DNA of 14,305 nucleotides from Coriobacteriia bacterium (GCA_900756605.1 CAAEKX010000142.1:1-14305), one strand, 5' to 3'. Shown: positions 1 through 8,300, counted from the stretch's first letter. The notes: generated by a model from the letters alone, not told the origin. Numbers and translations: made by a program.

Positions 1-708
1 CTCAACGACTACGACAACATACGCATCGAGATGCCCGAGCCTCCTTCCATAACGGAAGAGGACATCGATGCGCAGCTGTTCGAATACGTGATAAGCGGAG
101 GCAAGCAAATCCAGAGCATCGCCGATTTGGACGATGCATGGGTGCGCGATAACTTCGACGGTCTCGAGACGGTGCAAGACGTTCGCCAGTCCATCAAAGA
201 CCAATATGACAAGGAGATGGAGTACCAGCTCAATGATGTAAAGCTCCAGAACTGCTGCGAGGCGCTCATCGACAGGCTGGAGGGCGAGGTCCCCGAGGAC
301 ATCATCCAGAACAACGTCGATTTCATGCGCGAGAACAACCAGCGCCTTCTGGACGGCATGCACATGAGCTTCGAGCAGTTCTTGCGCGAAGAGCACATGA
401 CCGCCGACCAATACGAGGCCAAGCTCCGCGACGAGGCGATCTACCAGCTCAAGCTCAACGTCGCCCTCGATCTCATGGCCGACGTGCTGGGCACGCAGGT
501 GGGCAACCACGAGCTGACGGAGTATCTCTCGGCTCCCGACCCGGAAGCCTTCCTTGCCGAGATACGCGAGAAGGACCAGGTCGAAAACGCCCGCAGGGCC
601 GCCGTTCGCATCAAGGTCATGAGGCGCATCGTCGATACCGCGATTGTCAATGGCGTCCTTCCCGGTGCAGAGCAATCAGACGACTTCGGCTTCGTCATGG
701 GGAGGTAG
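1..708 (+). CDS. Trigger-factor-like protein without FKBP domain (5' partial)
   Basis: The frame is open from base 1. The ten residues before the first ATG (base 31) read like the strand that leads out of a trigger factor N-terminal domain (Y-D-N-I-R-I-E), and no ribosome binding site precedes base 31, so the gene starts upstream of the window. About 235 residues are visible. They align by eye with the C-terminal chaperone domain of the next gene: T-E-E-D-I-D-A, then D-D-A-W, then a long helical region ending in A-A-V-R-I-K. In the downstream paralogue about 100 residues of FKBP domain separate the first two blocks. Here they are joined directly, so the peptidyl-prolyl isomerase domain is absent. 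By family knowledge trigger factor is a cytosolic ribosome-linked holdase. Ribosome binding here cannot be judged because the N-terminus is missing. The stop overlaps the ribosome binding site of the next gene, indicating co-translation. Confidence 0.72.
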   Translation, partial: LNDYDNIRIEMPEPPSITEEDIDAQLFEYVISGGKQIQSIADLDDAWVRDNFDGLETVQDVRQSIKDQYDKEMEYQLNDVKLQNCCEALIDRLEGEVPEDIIQNNVDFMRENNQRLLDGMHMSFEQFLREEHMTADQYEAKLRDEAIYQLKLNVALDLMADVLGTQVGNHELTEYLSAPDPEAFLAEIREKDQVENARRAAVRIKVMRRIVDTAIVNGVLPGAEQSDDFGFVMGR

Positions 709-710
709 GC

Positions 711-2033
711 ATGAAGGTAGAGAAGGTCAGGGAAAAGGACGGCAAACTCGAGTTGCTGGTGGAGCTTTCGCCTGCCGAGACAGCCGAGGAAATGCAACGT
801 GCGGCCGGAAACGAGATTGCCAAGAGGGGCGCTGGCCAAGATGACCTCAAGGCATCGGGGGTGACCCCGTCGGAGTTTCTGGCAAATCTGGTGGGGGCTT
901 CCGAGGCATCGTTTCTCATAGACGAGGGCATCATGCGCAGGCGCGCGCCCTTTGCCTTGACGGCCGAGCGCGTGGACACCATCGGCGCGCCCGTATACCG
1001 CTGCTCGGAGCATGCCCAAATCGGCAAGCCATTCAAGTACCAGCTCGTTTGCGTTCCCGTTCCCGAGTACGAGCTCGAGAGCTACGATCCGGTCTCCATC
1101 TCCGTTCCCTCGTACGAGGTCAAGACGGAGGAGATCGACGCAGAGATAGATCGCATGGTGCAATTTGCCGCCACGGGCATGACCGACACGAGTCACGACG
1201 AGGTCATGAAGGGCGATAAGGTCGAGCTTGCCATGCAGACCACCATGGACGGCGCTCCCGTCAAGACGCTGTGCACCGATGGTCGCGAGTATACGACCGG
1301 CGCATTTGCGATGCCCGATGATTTTGACGAGGCCATCATCGGCATGAAGGTGGGAGAGACCAAGACCTTCGGCTTCGAGGGCCCCGATATCGTTCCGGAT
1401 GCCGATGGCAACGTGAAGATGGATAGCTACGAGACGACGGTGACCGTCAAGCGCATCATCAGGTCGGTCGCACCCGAGCCGGATGATGCCTGGGCGCGAA
1501 GCACGAAGCCGGGCATCGAGAGCCTCGAGCAGCTCAGGGCCGAGGTCGAGGAGAAGATTCGCTCCCAACACGAAGACGACTTCCAGAGAAGCGCGCAAAT
1601 GCTCGCGGGCAACGAGCTCGCCAAGCGCATCGTGGGCGATATCCCCGACCTCATCTACGGCGTCGCAATGAAGGAGGCGCGCGAGAACCTCAACTGGAAA
1701 CTTCAATCGGAGAACCAGACTCTCGATGAGTTCCTTGCAGCCCAGGGCATGACGCAGGAAGAGCTCTCCAACGCCCTCATGCTCCAGGTGAGAACGCAGC
1801 TCAACAGGCAATTTGCGATGAATGCGTACGCGAAGCACAAGGGACTTGTCGTGGAAGAGGATGACCTCAACGCGTTCTTCGAATCCATTGCGCCCGGAAA
1901 CGCGAATATCGCGCATGCCGACTTCAACAGGGACGGCAGAATCTATGCCGCACGTTGTGCGGCCCTCAGGCTCAAGGCGGCCAAGCGGGCCGTCGAGGAG
2001 GCGGATATCACGCGCATCGGTGCCGCTTCCTAG
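711..2033 (+). CDS. Trigger-factor-like chaperone with FKBP domain, docking signature absent
   Basis: This 440-residue protein has the length and order of trigger factor. Residues 1-125 are an N-terminal domain, about 160-250 an FKBP-type isomerase domain (M-K-G-D-K-V-E near 166, I-I-G-M-K-V-G-E-T near 209), and 255-440 a helical chaperone domain. The short segment I-G-A-P-V-Y-R near 91 and the Y-D-P-V-S-I strand near 125 match where trigger factor has A-G-A-P-x-Y and its linker. The ribosome-docking signature G-F-R-x-G-K-x-P, expected near residues 45-55, is replaced by K-A-S-G-V-T-P-S, so binding to ribosomal protein L23 is doubtful. The start is ATG 711, with GGGGAGG at 699-705 overlapping the previous stop. 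Inference: it works as a soluble folding or assembly chaperone, perhaps with its FKBP-less partner. The normal housekeeping trigger factor is probably encoded elsewhere. Confidence 0.78.
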   Translation: MKVEKVREKDGKLELLVELSPAETAEEMQRAAGNEIAKRGAGQDDLKASGVTPSEFLANLVGASEASFLIDEGIMRRRAPFALTAERVDTIGAPVYRCSEHAQIGKPFKYQLVCVPVPEYELESYDPVSISVPSYEVKTEEIDAEIDRMVQFAATGMTDTSHDEVMKGDKVELAMQTTMDGAPVKTLCTDGREYTTGAFAMPDDFDEAIIGMKVGETKTFGFEGPDIVPDADGNVKMDSYETTVTVKRIIRSVAPEPDDAWARSTKPGIESLEQLRAEVEEKIRSQHEDDFQRSAQMLAGNELAKRIVGDIPDLIYGVAMKEARENLNWKLQSENQTLDEFLAAQGMTQEELSNALMLQVRTQLNRQFAMNAYAKHKGLVVEEDDLNAFFESIAPGNANIAHADFNRDGRIYAARCAALRLKAAKRAVEEADITRIGAAS

Positions 2034-2123
2034 CAACGTGGGGTTTGCTTGGTGCGAGTCGTCATCGCATCGACGTATCTGGTCAAGACAGGCGTTTCGG
2101 GCACGAGTTGATGGAGGGTTTCA

Positions 2124-4055
2124 ATGCACGAGTTTAAGACCGAGAGCAAGAAGATTCTGGATATTGTCATCAACTCCATCTACTCGACCAAGGAAGTCTT
2201 CCTGCGCGAGCTGATATCGAACGCCTCGGATTCGATCGACAAGGTCATGATCATGCGGTCCCAGGCTGCCGACCATGCGGATGGCGAATCCCAGCTCGTC
2301 GAGGATGGCTGGGAGCCCGCCATCGAGCTCGCCTTCGATGTCGATGCTGGCACCATCACCGTGAGCGATAACGGCATCGGCATGAACGATGTCGCCCTCG
2401 AGCGCGAACTGGGAACGATTGCCCATTCGTCAAGCCAGGAGGCAAAACTCGCCGAGATGACCGATGGCGAAAGCGATGCGGATATCATCGGGCAGTTTGG
2501 CGTGGGTTTCTATTCCAGCTTCATGGTGGCCGATCACGTGAGCGTCATCTCGCGCGCGCAGGGGTCGGACGAGGCGTTTGTCTGGGAAAGCGACGGCATC
2601 GAGGGCTTCACCATCGACCGTGCCGAAAGGGACCATGCGGGCACGGACGTCATTTTGCACCTTCGTCCCAATGACGCGGCCAACGATTACACCAAGTTCC
2701 TGTCGTATCCCGCGCTCGAGGAGCTCGTGAAGCGTCACAGCAACTATATCCGCTATCCGATCTACCTCGAGACGAGCGGCGTGCGTCAGGTCGTTCCCGA
2801 AGACGGGGCCATTGACGCCGAGCCCGAGTTCGAGGAATACGTCGAGCGTCGCGTCCTCAATTCTATGGTTCCCATCTGGGCAAAGCCCCGCAGTGAGGTG
2901 AGCGACGAGGAATACGCGGCGTTCTACCAAGAGGAGTTCGGCGATCCCCATCCGCCGTTACGTATCATCACGATGCATGCACGTGGTCTGCACAATTGCG
3001 ACGTGCTTCTATTCGTGCCGTCCGAGCCCTCGGGCGACTTCTACAGCAGGGACTACAAGAAGGGCCTCAAGCTCTATAGCTCGGGCGTCATGATCGACGA
3101 GCTCTACGCCGACTTGGTTCCTGAGTATTTTGGCTTCGTCCGTGGCGTTGTCGATAGTCCCGACATAAGCATCAGCCTGTCGCGCGAAGGGATCCAGGAA
3201 GATCCGTTCTTGCAGGACATCGCCGCGCAAATCGACAAGCGCCTCTGCCACGAGTTCGCCGTCATGCGCGATGAGGAGCGCGAGACCTATGTCGATTTCT
3301 TCTCGGGCTTCGGACGCACCTTCAAGTTCGCCATCTACGCGACCTTGGGGGCGCTCAATGAGAAGCTCGAGGACCTGTTGCTTTTCTTTACCGCCCAATC
3401 GGATGACCCCATGACCCTGCGCGAATACCGTGACGCCATGCCAAGTGACCAGCCGTGCATCTTGTTTGCGTCCGGCGACGAGGCACGCAAGCTCGAATCC
3501 ACGACATCCGTGAAGGCCGTGACCGAAAGGGGATGGGACGTCATCCTGTGCTCCGAGGGCATCGACGAGTTTAGCCTGATGACCCTGCGAGAATATGATG
3601 GCCTTCCCATCAAGAACGTTTCGGCAGATGACCTCGTTCTCGATGATGCCGAAAGCCTCATGCGCAAACGCGCGATCGACGAGGAAAACTCCGCGTTTTT
3701 CACGTATGTGCGCGATTTCCTGCCGGCCGATGTCGTGGAGGTGCGCTCCACGCTGCATCTTGACAGGGAGCCGGCGTGCATCACGTCCATCGGACAGGTG
3801 AGTCTGGGCCTCGAGAGATACTTTGCGTCCATGCAGGAGCGTTCGACGGCGCTACCCCAGATACGTCATGCCCTCGAGCTCAATCCCGAGCACGGCATTT
3901 TCGATGTCATGCGCAAGGCGTTCGAGGCACATGACAACGAGCTCGTCGAGCGCTATGCCTTCATCCTCTATGGACAGTCGATGCTCGCCGAGGGGCTCGA
4001 CATTCCCGATTTCACACGGTATTCGAACGCCGTATACGCGTTGATGCAGGAGTAG
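2124..4055 (+). CDS. htpG: HtpG, bacterial Hsp90 chaperone
   Basis: This 643-residue cytosolic ATP-dependent chaperone matches the usual HtpG length. The N-terminal GHKL ATPase domain shows F-L-R-E-L-I-S-N-A-S-D (residues 26-36, with catalytic Glu29 and Mg/ATP-binding Asn33), D-N-G-I-G-M (82-87), the lid sequence L-G-T-I-A-H-S, G-Q-F-G-V-G-F-Y-S (123-131) and G-T-D-V-I-L-H-L. The middle domain carries S-L-S-R-E-G-I-Q, whose Arg is the catalytic arginine by comparison with E. coli HtpG. The C-terminal dimerisation domain appears complete. The start is ATG 2124 with GGAGGG at 2113-2118. The gene lies 90 bases after the trigger-factor-like pair. No convincing promoter or terminator was seen in that gap, so a chaperone operon is likely but not shown. 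Confidence 0.95.
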   Translation: MHEFKTESKKILDIVINSIYSTKEVFLRELISNASDSIDKVMIMRSQAADHADGESQLVEDGWEPAIELAFDVDAGTITVSDNGIGMNDVALERELGTIAHSSSQEAKLAEMTDGESDADIIGQFGVGFYSSFMVADHVSVISRAQGSDEAFVWESDGIEGFTIDRAERDHAGTDVILHLRPNDAANDYTKFLSYPALEELVKRHSNYIRYPIYLETSGVRQVVPEDGAIDAEPEFEEYVERRVLNSMVPIWAKPRSEVSDEEYAAFYQEEFGDPHPPLRIITMHARGLHNCDVLLFVPSEPSGDFYSRDYKKGLKLYSSGVMIDELYADLVPEYFGFVRGVVDSPDISISLSREGIQEDPFLQDIAAQIDKRLCHEFAVMRDEERETYVDFFSGFGRTFKFAIYATLGALNEKLEDLLLFFTAQSDDPMTLREYRDAMPSDQPCILFASGDEARKLESTTSVKAVTERGWDVILCSEGIDEFSLMTLREYDGLPIKNVSADDLVLDDAESLMRKRAIDEENSAFFTYVRDFLPADVVEVRSTLHLDREPACITSIGQVSLGLERYFASMQERSTALPQIRHALELNPEHGIFDVMRKAFEAHDNELVERYAFILYGQSMLAEGLDIPDFTRYSNAVYALMQE

Positions 4056-4090
4056 CGCACGGCATGTCAGCTTAAGGGAGGTACGGACCC

Positions 4091-4963
4091 ATGCAGTACG
4101 GCACGGTCAACGGATGCAAGATATCGCGTCTCGGACTCGGGACAAAGCGCTTTCCGACCGAGGACAGCTCTCGTGTCGTCCATCTCGACGTAAAGACGGC
4201 TTCGGCGATATTCCAGGCGGCGATTGACGGGGGAGTCGATTTCTTCGACACCTCGTATTCGAATCACAAGGGCGAGGCGGAGAGTTTCCTCGGCGATGAA
4301 TTCGCAAAGGTCACCAAGCCGCTGCATGTGTGCACGAGCTTCTTCGAGATGGTCGACCCTCGTTACGAGTACGTGTTTCAGAAGCAGCTCAAGAAGCTTG
4401 GCAAGGAGTGCATCGACTTCTACGCAATTGAGGGCGTGACCGACATCAACAAGGAGGTCAACGTCGAATCCGGTGCGATTGACTACTTCTTTGAGCGCAA
4501 GGAGGCCGGTCAGATCGCACAGATTGGCTTCAACTCCGAGCTGTCCCCTGATGAGCTGGCAAAGTTCCTGAAGCGCTATCCATGGGATTTCGTGCGCATG
4601 AGGATCAACTTCTTCGACTGGTTCGAAGGCAGGACACGCGAAGCCTACGAAATCACCAGCGAGGCCGGTGTGCCCATTCTCGCCCATGGGGCTCTGCGCG
4701 TGGGCCCCGCAAGTCTTCTGAAAGAGGATGCCCTGGCAGTGCTTCGCCAGGGTGGCGCGCACAGGTCGAGTGTCGAATGGGGGCTCATGTTCGTGAAATC
4801 CCTCGAAAACGTGCGCAGCGTGTCATGCAACGTTCATTCGGTAGAGCAGATCGAATCCGATATTGCCGTGTTCGCGGACGATGCGGTGCTCTCCGATTCC
4901 GAAATGGAGATGTTGAAGGAAGCTGCGCGTGCCCAAAGGGGTGCTTGCGGTCGTCGCAGTTAG
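4091..4963 (+). CDS. Aldo/keto-reductase-fold protein with degenerate catalytic tetrad
   Basis: This 290-residue protein follows the AKR barrel: strand 1 I-S-R-L-G-L-G-T-K-R-F-P (11-22), A-A-I-D-G-G-V-D-F-F-D-T-S-Y (43-56), L-K-K-L-G-K-E-C-I-D-F-Y (100-111), I-A-Q-I-G-F-N (142-148) and a V-P-I-L-A-H-G strand (194-200). By family knowledge catalysis uses Asp, Tyr, Lys and His. Asp53 and Tyr56 are present. The Lys position (usually A-T-K) is Ser83 in V-C-T-S-F-F, and the His position (usually L-L-H) is Glu114 in Y-A-I-E-G. It may therefore be inactive as a standard NADPH reductase or have other chemistry. It resembles the shorter form of the clostridial-type AKRs, without a C-terminal ferredoxin domain. 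The start is ATG 4091 behind AAGGGAGGT (4074-4082). It lies 35 bases after htpG and is probably co-transcribed. Confidence 0.8.
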   Translation: MQYGTVNGCKISRLGLGTKRFPTEDSSRVVHLDVKTASAIFQAAIDGGVDFFDTSYSNHKGEAESFLGDEFAKVTKPLHVCTSFFEMVDPRYEYVFQKQLKKLGKECIDFYAIEGVTDINKEVNVESGAIDYFFERKEAGQIAQIGFNSELSPDELAKFLKRYPWDFVRMRINFFDWFEGRTREAYEITSEAGVPILAHGALRVGPASLLKEDALAVLRQGGAHRSSVEWGLMFVKSLENVRSVSCNVHSVEQIESDIAVFADDAVLSDSEMEMLKEAARAQRGACGRRS

Positions 4964-5034
4964 GGATATGGGGCCTGCCCCGAACGGGATCTCCATCGTG
5001 AGGGCAGGGACAGAAGGCGAGGGGTGTCGTATCG

Positions 5035-6342
5035 GTGTCTTGGAGCAAGGAACATATTGATGCCGTCGCGCGCCTGGGCGCCGATGCCGACTACCGGGCA
5101 TTCGAGCGCATCGGGCTTGATGGCATGAATGCCGCCCGCGTGCTCGACGTCGGCTGTTTCGACGGCTTCAACACGGTGCTCAAGTTTGCTCCATACGCGG
5201 GCTTGTCGAAGGTCGTCGGCATAGATCCGCTTCAAGATGCGATAAATGATGCGAAAGATGCCACGACGGACGCGAGGTTCTCCTGGGAGTGCGCGAGCCT
5301 GCAGGATTACGTCCCGGATGATTCCTTCGACGTTGTCTACTTCTCGCACGTCCTGCAACACCTGGACGACAAGAAGGCCGCTATCCAGAAGGCATATGCC
5401 CTGCTCAATCCTGGCGGTAGCATTGTCATCAAAGCGGTTGATGATTCCGCAAAGCTTTCTCACCCAGACGATACCGATGTCATGCGTCGCTTGTTTCGTC
5501 TGTACGAAGGGCATGTGCTGCCCCGGGTTGCGCACACGGCGCATACCGATAGGAACTTCGGGGCGAAATGCCCCGCTCTTCTGCGCGATGCCGGGTTCGT
5601 GCACATCGCCCTCGATATCGTGCATGCGAATACGGCGGGTATGTCCGTCGAGCAAAGACGTGGCCTGTTCGAGCGCATGACGTATTTCAGACGCGCCAAG
5701 CCACGGGGGCTCGAACAGGACATCTCGCAAGAGATAGACGAGCTTCTCGCGCAGTGGGAGTCGATGTTCGAGGACGAAGACTACTTGTTCGATACCCCGA
5801 CCTTCGTCATCACGGCTCGTAAACCGGGCGGAGATCATGAGGGCGATGCCCTGGAGTCGGAGCAAGCCATGGGCATCTTGCCGATAGAGCTCGGTGGCGG
5901 CATCTCCGCACTGCCCATGCGCGAGTCTCATCTGGGACAGGTCATGGCAATCGAAACGACGTCATTCCCAGACCCGTGGAGCCCCCTCGCCTATGTAAGC
6001 GAGCTGCGCTACAACCACGATGCGCGCTACGAGGTGATCGTGGACCGCGCAGGGGCGGTGTTGGGCTATGTCGGCGTGTGGGTGCGGGGTGACGAATCCT
6101 ACATATGCCAGATTGCCGTTGCGCAAACGGCGCGACGACAAGGCCTGGGAAGGTTGCTCGTCATCAGGGCCGGGCAGATGAGCCGCGCACGCGGAGCGCG
6201 CGTGCTGCGCCTGACCGTGCGCGAGAGCAACGCGGGGGCTATCGCCTTCTACAAGGCCCTGGGTTTTCGCAATATCGGCACCTTGGAATCCTATTACGCA
6301 AATCCACTCGAGAACGGTCTCGAGATGGCGATGGAGCTGTAG
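5035..6342 (+). CDS. Fusion of SAM-dependent methyltransferase and RimI-like N-acetyltransferase
   Basis: One uninterrupted 435-residue frame carries two enzymes. Residues 1-264 form a class I methyltransferase: motif I V-L-D-V-G-C-F-D-G-F (36-45), the acidic motif II V-V-G-I-D-P (60-65), F-D-V-V-Y-F-S-H-V-L-Q-H-L (98-110) and L-L-N-P-G-G (123-128). Residues 265-292 look like a linker. Residues 293-435 form a GNAT domain: I-E-x3-F-x2-P-W (306-315), C-Q-I-A-V (358-362), the acetyl-CoA loop R-R-Q-G-L-G-R (368-374) and N-A-G-A-I-A-F-Y-K-A-L-G-F (399-411). The second half resembles RimI, which acetylates the N-terminus of ribosomal protein S18; that substrate is not demonstrated here. The methyltransferase substrate is unknown. 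The start is GTG 5035, with a weak GCGAGGGG at 5018-5024 and no better in-frame ATG nearby. Confidence 0.85.
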   Translation: MSWSKEHIDAVARLGADADYRAFERIGLDGMNAARVLDVGCFDGFNTVLKFAPYAGLSKVVGIDPLQDAINDAKDATTDARFSWECASLQDYVPDDSFDVVYFSHVLQHLDDKKAAIQKAYALLNPGGSIVIKAVDDSAKLSHPDDTDVMRRLFRLYEGHVLPRVAHTAHTDRNFGAKCPALLRDAGFVHIALDIVHANTAGMSVEQRRGLFERMTYFRRAKPRGLEQDISQEIDELLAQWESMFEDEDYLFDTPTFVITARKPGGDHEGDALESEQAMGILPIELGGGISALPMRESHLGQVMAIETTSFPDPWSPLAYVSELRYNHDARYEVIVDRAGAVLGYVGVWVRGDESYICQIAVAQTARRQGLGRLLVIRAGQMSRARGARVLRLTVRESNAGAIAFYKALGFRNIGTLESYYANPLENGLEMAMEL

Positions 6343-6362
6343 ACATGTCATCGGGAGGAAAC

Positions 6363-7142
6363 ATGCTGGAAGAAGACGAGCGCGTTACGGATGGCGTGTC
6401 CGCATCCGATACGGGCGATGCCGCACGCAAAGACGAGGCACACGCTCGACAAGATGACGTCGTAACGCAAAAAACCGCCGAGGGCGAGGAGGCCGATCGT
6501 TTTCACGCCTATTTGACGGGAGAATTGCGACGATACCGCATGCTCGCCTGGGTCTTGGGCGCATGCGGTTTTGCGCTTCTGATGATCGCCGTCGGTCTGA
6601 ATCTCAACGGCATCATGCCCGTGAAGATTTACAACATCGCGATGTCGGTCGCCTACCTCTTCATTCTCCTCATGGCCATCACGATCTTCACGCGCACGCG
6701 TCCGTGCAGGAAGAGAATCAAGCAACTTGAGGGAAAACCGCTTTCCGAGATTCGTGACGACAATGCGCCCGACGGCGTGAAAATCGACAGTATGGCCCAG
6801 TTCAGGGACATGGACGATCTCTACAAGATTCTTGAGCGAGATGTGCGTACCGAGGTCATTCCCGACCTCCCGGAATACAAGCGGCTCAGGCGCATCTGGC
6901 TTGCCCTGTATGCCGCGGCGCTTGTGGTCGGTGTAACCGCTCTTGTGCTCTATTACCTGTACCCGGCCCTGAACATTCCCGCAACCTTGCTACTTCTCGT
7001 TGCCTTTGCCCTGGTGATCGTGGCGTTCTACATGGACCGGACGAAGATGAGGCCCATGCGCGTCGAATGGGCGCGTGGCTATGGAATGACGGAGATGCAG
7101 TTACGCGATAACTTGCGTGAGATTAAGGCGGGTCAAAAATGA
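6363..7142 (+). CDS. Four-helix membrane protein of unknown function, copy 1
   Basis: This is a 259-residue protein counted from ATG 6363, which sits behind GGAGG (6354-6358). ATG 6345 in the same frame would add six residues and has no ribosome binding site. Residues 1-57 are charged and probably cytoplasmic. Hydrophobic helices lie at about 60-80, 90-110, 178-200 and 205-223, as two hairpins around a charged 65-residue loop. Conserved points shared with the next gene are R-T-R-P-C-R (111-116), Y-K-R-L-R-R-I-W (172-179) and D-R-T-K-M-R-P-M-R-V-E-W (225-236). No known family was recognised. The stop overlaps the start of the next gene by four bases, so the two are translationally coupled and may form a heteromer. 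Confidence 0.75.
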   Translation: MLEEDERVTDGVSASDTGDAARKDEAHARQDDVVTQKTAEGEEADRFHAYLTGELRRYRMLAWVLGACGFALLMIAVGLNLNGIMPVKIYNIAMSVAYLFILLMAITIFTRTRPCRKRIKQLEGKPLSEIRDDNAPDGVKIDSMAQFRDMDDLYKILERDVRTEVIPDLPEYKRLRRIWLALYAAALVVGVTALVLYYLYPALNIPATLLLLVAFALVIVAFYMDRTKMRPMRVEWARGYGMTEMQLRDNLREIKAGQK

Positions 7143-7945
7143 GTGCCACGAAGCGAAAGAGAGCGGCCGAACGACGCGAGGCGGGCGAGGCCGCGAGTGC
7201 GCCTGCCGCCAAGGATGCGCAAGCCGTTGGTATTGATGAGATATTGCGCGACGATGACAGCGACGCCAAACAGACCAAGAACGCCGTCGATGCCGCCATG
7301 CGCAACGCAAAGCAAGGCATGGAGATCGATCCGCGCCTCATGCAGCTCTTCAAGGATTTCAAGCTCTACCGTATCCTGGTGGTCGTCATCATCGTCATCG
7401 GCTTTGGCATGATGCTCGTCGCGATGTATCTGTACAGTAACGGACACATCGATGGCGATACCCAAAACAACATCCTGCTCATGGCAAACATCGTGATCGT
7501 GGCGGGCATGGTCATCGCCTTCGGGCGCGCGCGTCCGATTCGCGAGGACATCAACGCCTGGCACCGAATCAACGCCATGGCCCTCGAGCAGTCCCATGGA
7601 AAGCACGGGGCGACGAAGGCGGACATCGACAAGATCTTTCTCTCGCGTGCCCGCAACAAGCACGTGCCTCCGACTCCCGAGTTTAGGCGGATTCGCCGTG
7701 TTTGGATGGGGCTCATCGCCGCGGCGACGGTCATCACCATCATCGCCGCCCTCATCGCCCAGCGAAACATGTCCGATGTCACGGTTCCCGTCCTCATGAT
7801 CATGGTCTCGCTTGCCATTCTCGTGATCGCGACGGTTCTCGATCGCGTGAAGATGAAACCGCTGCGCAAGGAATGGGAGCGCGACCTGGATCAGAAGATC
7901 AAGGCCGCCGAAAAGGCGTCGAGGAAAAGCCACTCGAAGCAATGA
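7139..7945 (+). CDS. Four-helix membrane protein of unknown function, copy 2
   Basis: This 268-residue protein is a paralogue of the upstream gene. A basic and acidic N-terminal tail (1-75) is followed by helices at about 78-99, 110-128, 188-207 and 215-234, then a lysine-rich C-terminal tail. Shared motifs are A-R-P-I-R-E-D-I (131-138), F-R-R-I-R-R-V-W (182-189) and D-R-V-K-M-K-P-L-R-K-E-W (235-246). Only these helix-boundary motifs and the topology are retained, so the duplication is old. The ATGA overlap with copy 1 and the weak ribosome binding site suggest translation depends on coupling. Function is unknown, and no channel, transporter or enzyme motif was seen. Confidence 0.78.
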   Translation: MSATKRKRAAERREAGEAASAPAAKDAQAVGIDEILRDDDSDAKQTKNAVDAAMRNAKQGMEIDPRLMQLFKDFKLYRILVVVIIVIGFGMMLVAMYLYSNGHIDGDTQNNILLMANIVIVAGMVIAFGRARPIREDINAWHRINAMALEQSHGKHGATKADIDKIFLSRARNKHVPPTPEFRRIRRVWMGLIAAATVITIIAALIAQRNMSDVTVPVLMIMVSLAILVIATVLDRVKMKPLRKEWERDLDQKIKAAEKASRKSHSKQ

Positions 7946-7980
7946 GAGGGTGCTTGTCCCGTAAATGATGTCGGTAGCGC

Positions 7981-8000
7981 AGGGGAGAGGCATCTCCCCT
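7981..8000 (+). other. Perfect hairpin, 8-bp stem and 4-base loop
   Basis: AGGGGAGA (7981-7988) is the exact reverse complement of TCTCCCCT (7993-8000). No run of T follows, so it is not a classical intrinsic terminator. It sits between the membrane-protein pair and the 69-residue repeat protein and may end or tune the upstream message. Confidence 0.55.
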
Positions 8001-8038
8001 TGCCTATAGAAACGTCAGGTGCGTAGAAAGGAAAAGCC

Positions 8039-8248
8039 ATGTATCCAGAAGACGAGAAGCAGGTGCGCGATTCCGCCGTCGAGCATATCGAGGAGGCGGC
8101 GATTGCCGATGGCCTCGATAGCGGGGCAAAGGCCCAGCCCGAGCAATCCAAGGATCCCTCTGCATGGACGGCCAGCGAGGAAAACTTCGTGGAGGCTGCC
8201 GAAGAGCACATCGAAGAGGCATCCATAGCAGACGGAAAGACGAAGTAG
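8039..8248 (+). CDS. Small acidic protein with internal duplication
   Basis: This is a 69-residue soluble protein rich in Glu, Asp and Ala, with no cysteine and no membrane segment. It has two copies of one unit: residues 8-25 and 49-66 both end in H-I-E-E-A-(A/S)-I-A-D-G, 41 residues apart and linked by a Gln/Ser/Lys-rich stretch. The codons of the two H-I-E-E-A units differ at almost every third position while the amino acids are kept. This supports a real, selected gene rather than a chance frame. The start is ATG 8039 with AAGGA at about 8027-8031. No family was recognised. The helical, amphipathic repeats suggest a protein-binding role, but this is inference only. Confidence 0.7.
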   Translation: MYPEDEKQVRDSAVEHIEEAAIADGLDSGAKAQPEQSKDPSAWTASEENFVEAAEEHIEEASIADGKTK

Positions 8249-8270
8249 GAAAACGGCAATTGCGCGGTGG

Positions 8271-8300
8271 TCCGGGCAGGGGACGGGTCCTCTGCCCGGA
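8271..8300 (+). other. Long GC-rich hairpin before the cysteine-rich gene
   Basis: TCCGGGCAG (8271-8279) pairs perfectly with CTGCCCGGA (8292-8300). GGGAC and GTCCT inside it can extend the stem. No T tract follows, and the structure ends only a few bases before the ribosome binding site of the next gene. An attenuator or stability element is as likely as a terminator. Confidence 0.6.

Noticed and set aside
441..2036. 531-codon open frame on the minus strand
   Set aside because: It lies opposite two clearly homologous trigger-factor-like genes and has no recognisable domains. It is an artefact of high-GC codon usage.
4974..5008. Inverted repeat CCTGCCC / GGGCAGG between two genes
   Set aside because: It has seven pairs with a 21-base loop and no T tract, so it is too weak to call a terminator.
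6105..6362. Upstream extension of the first membrane-protein gene
   Set aside because: It overlaps the GNAT domain in another frame, and ATG 6363 has a good ribosome binding site.
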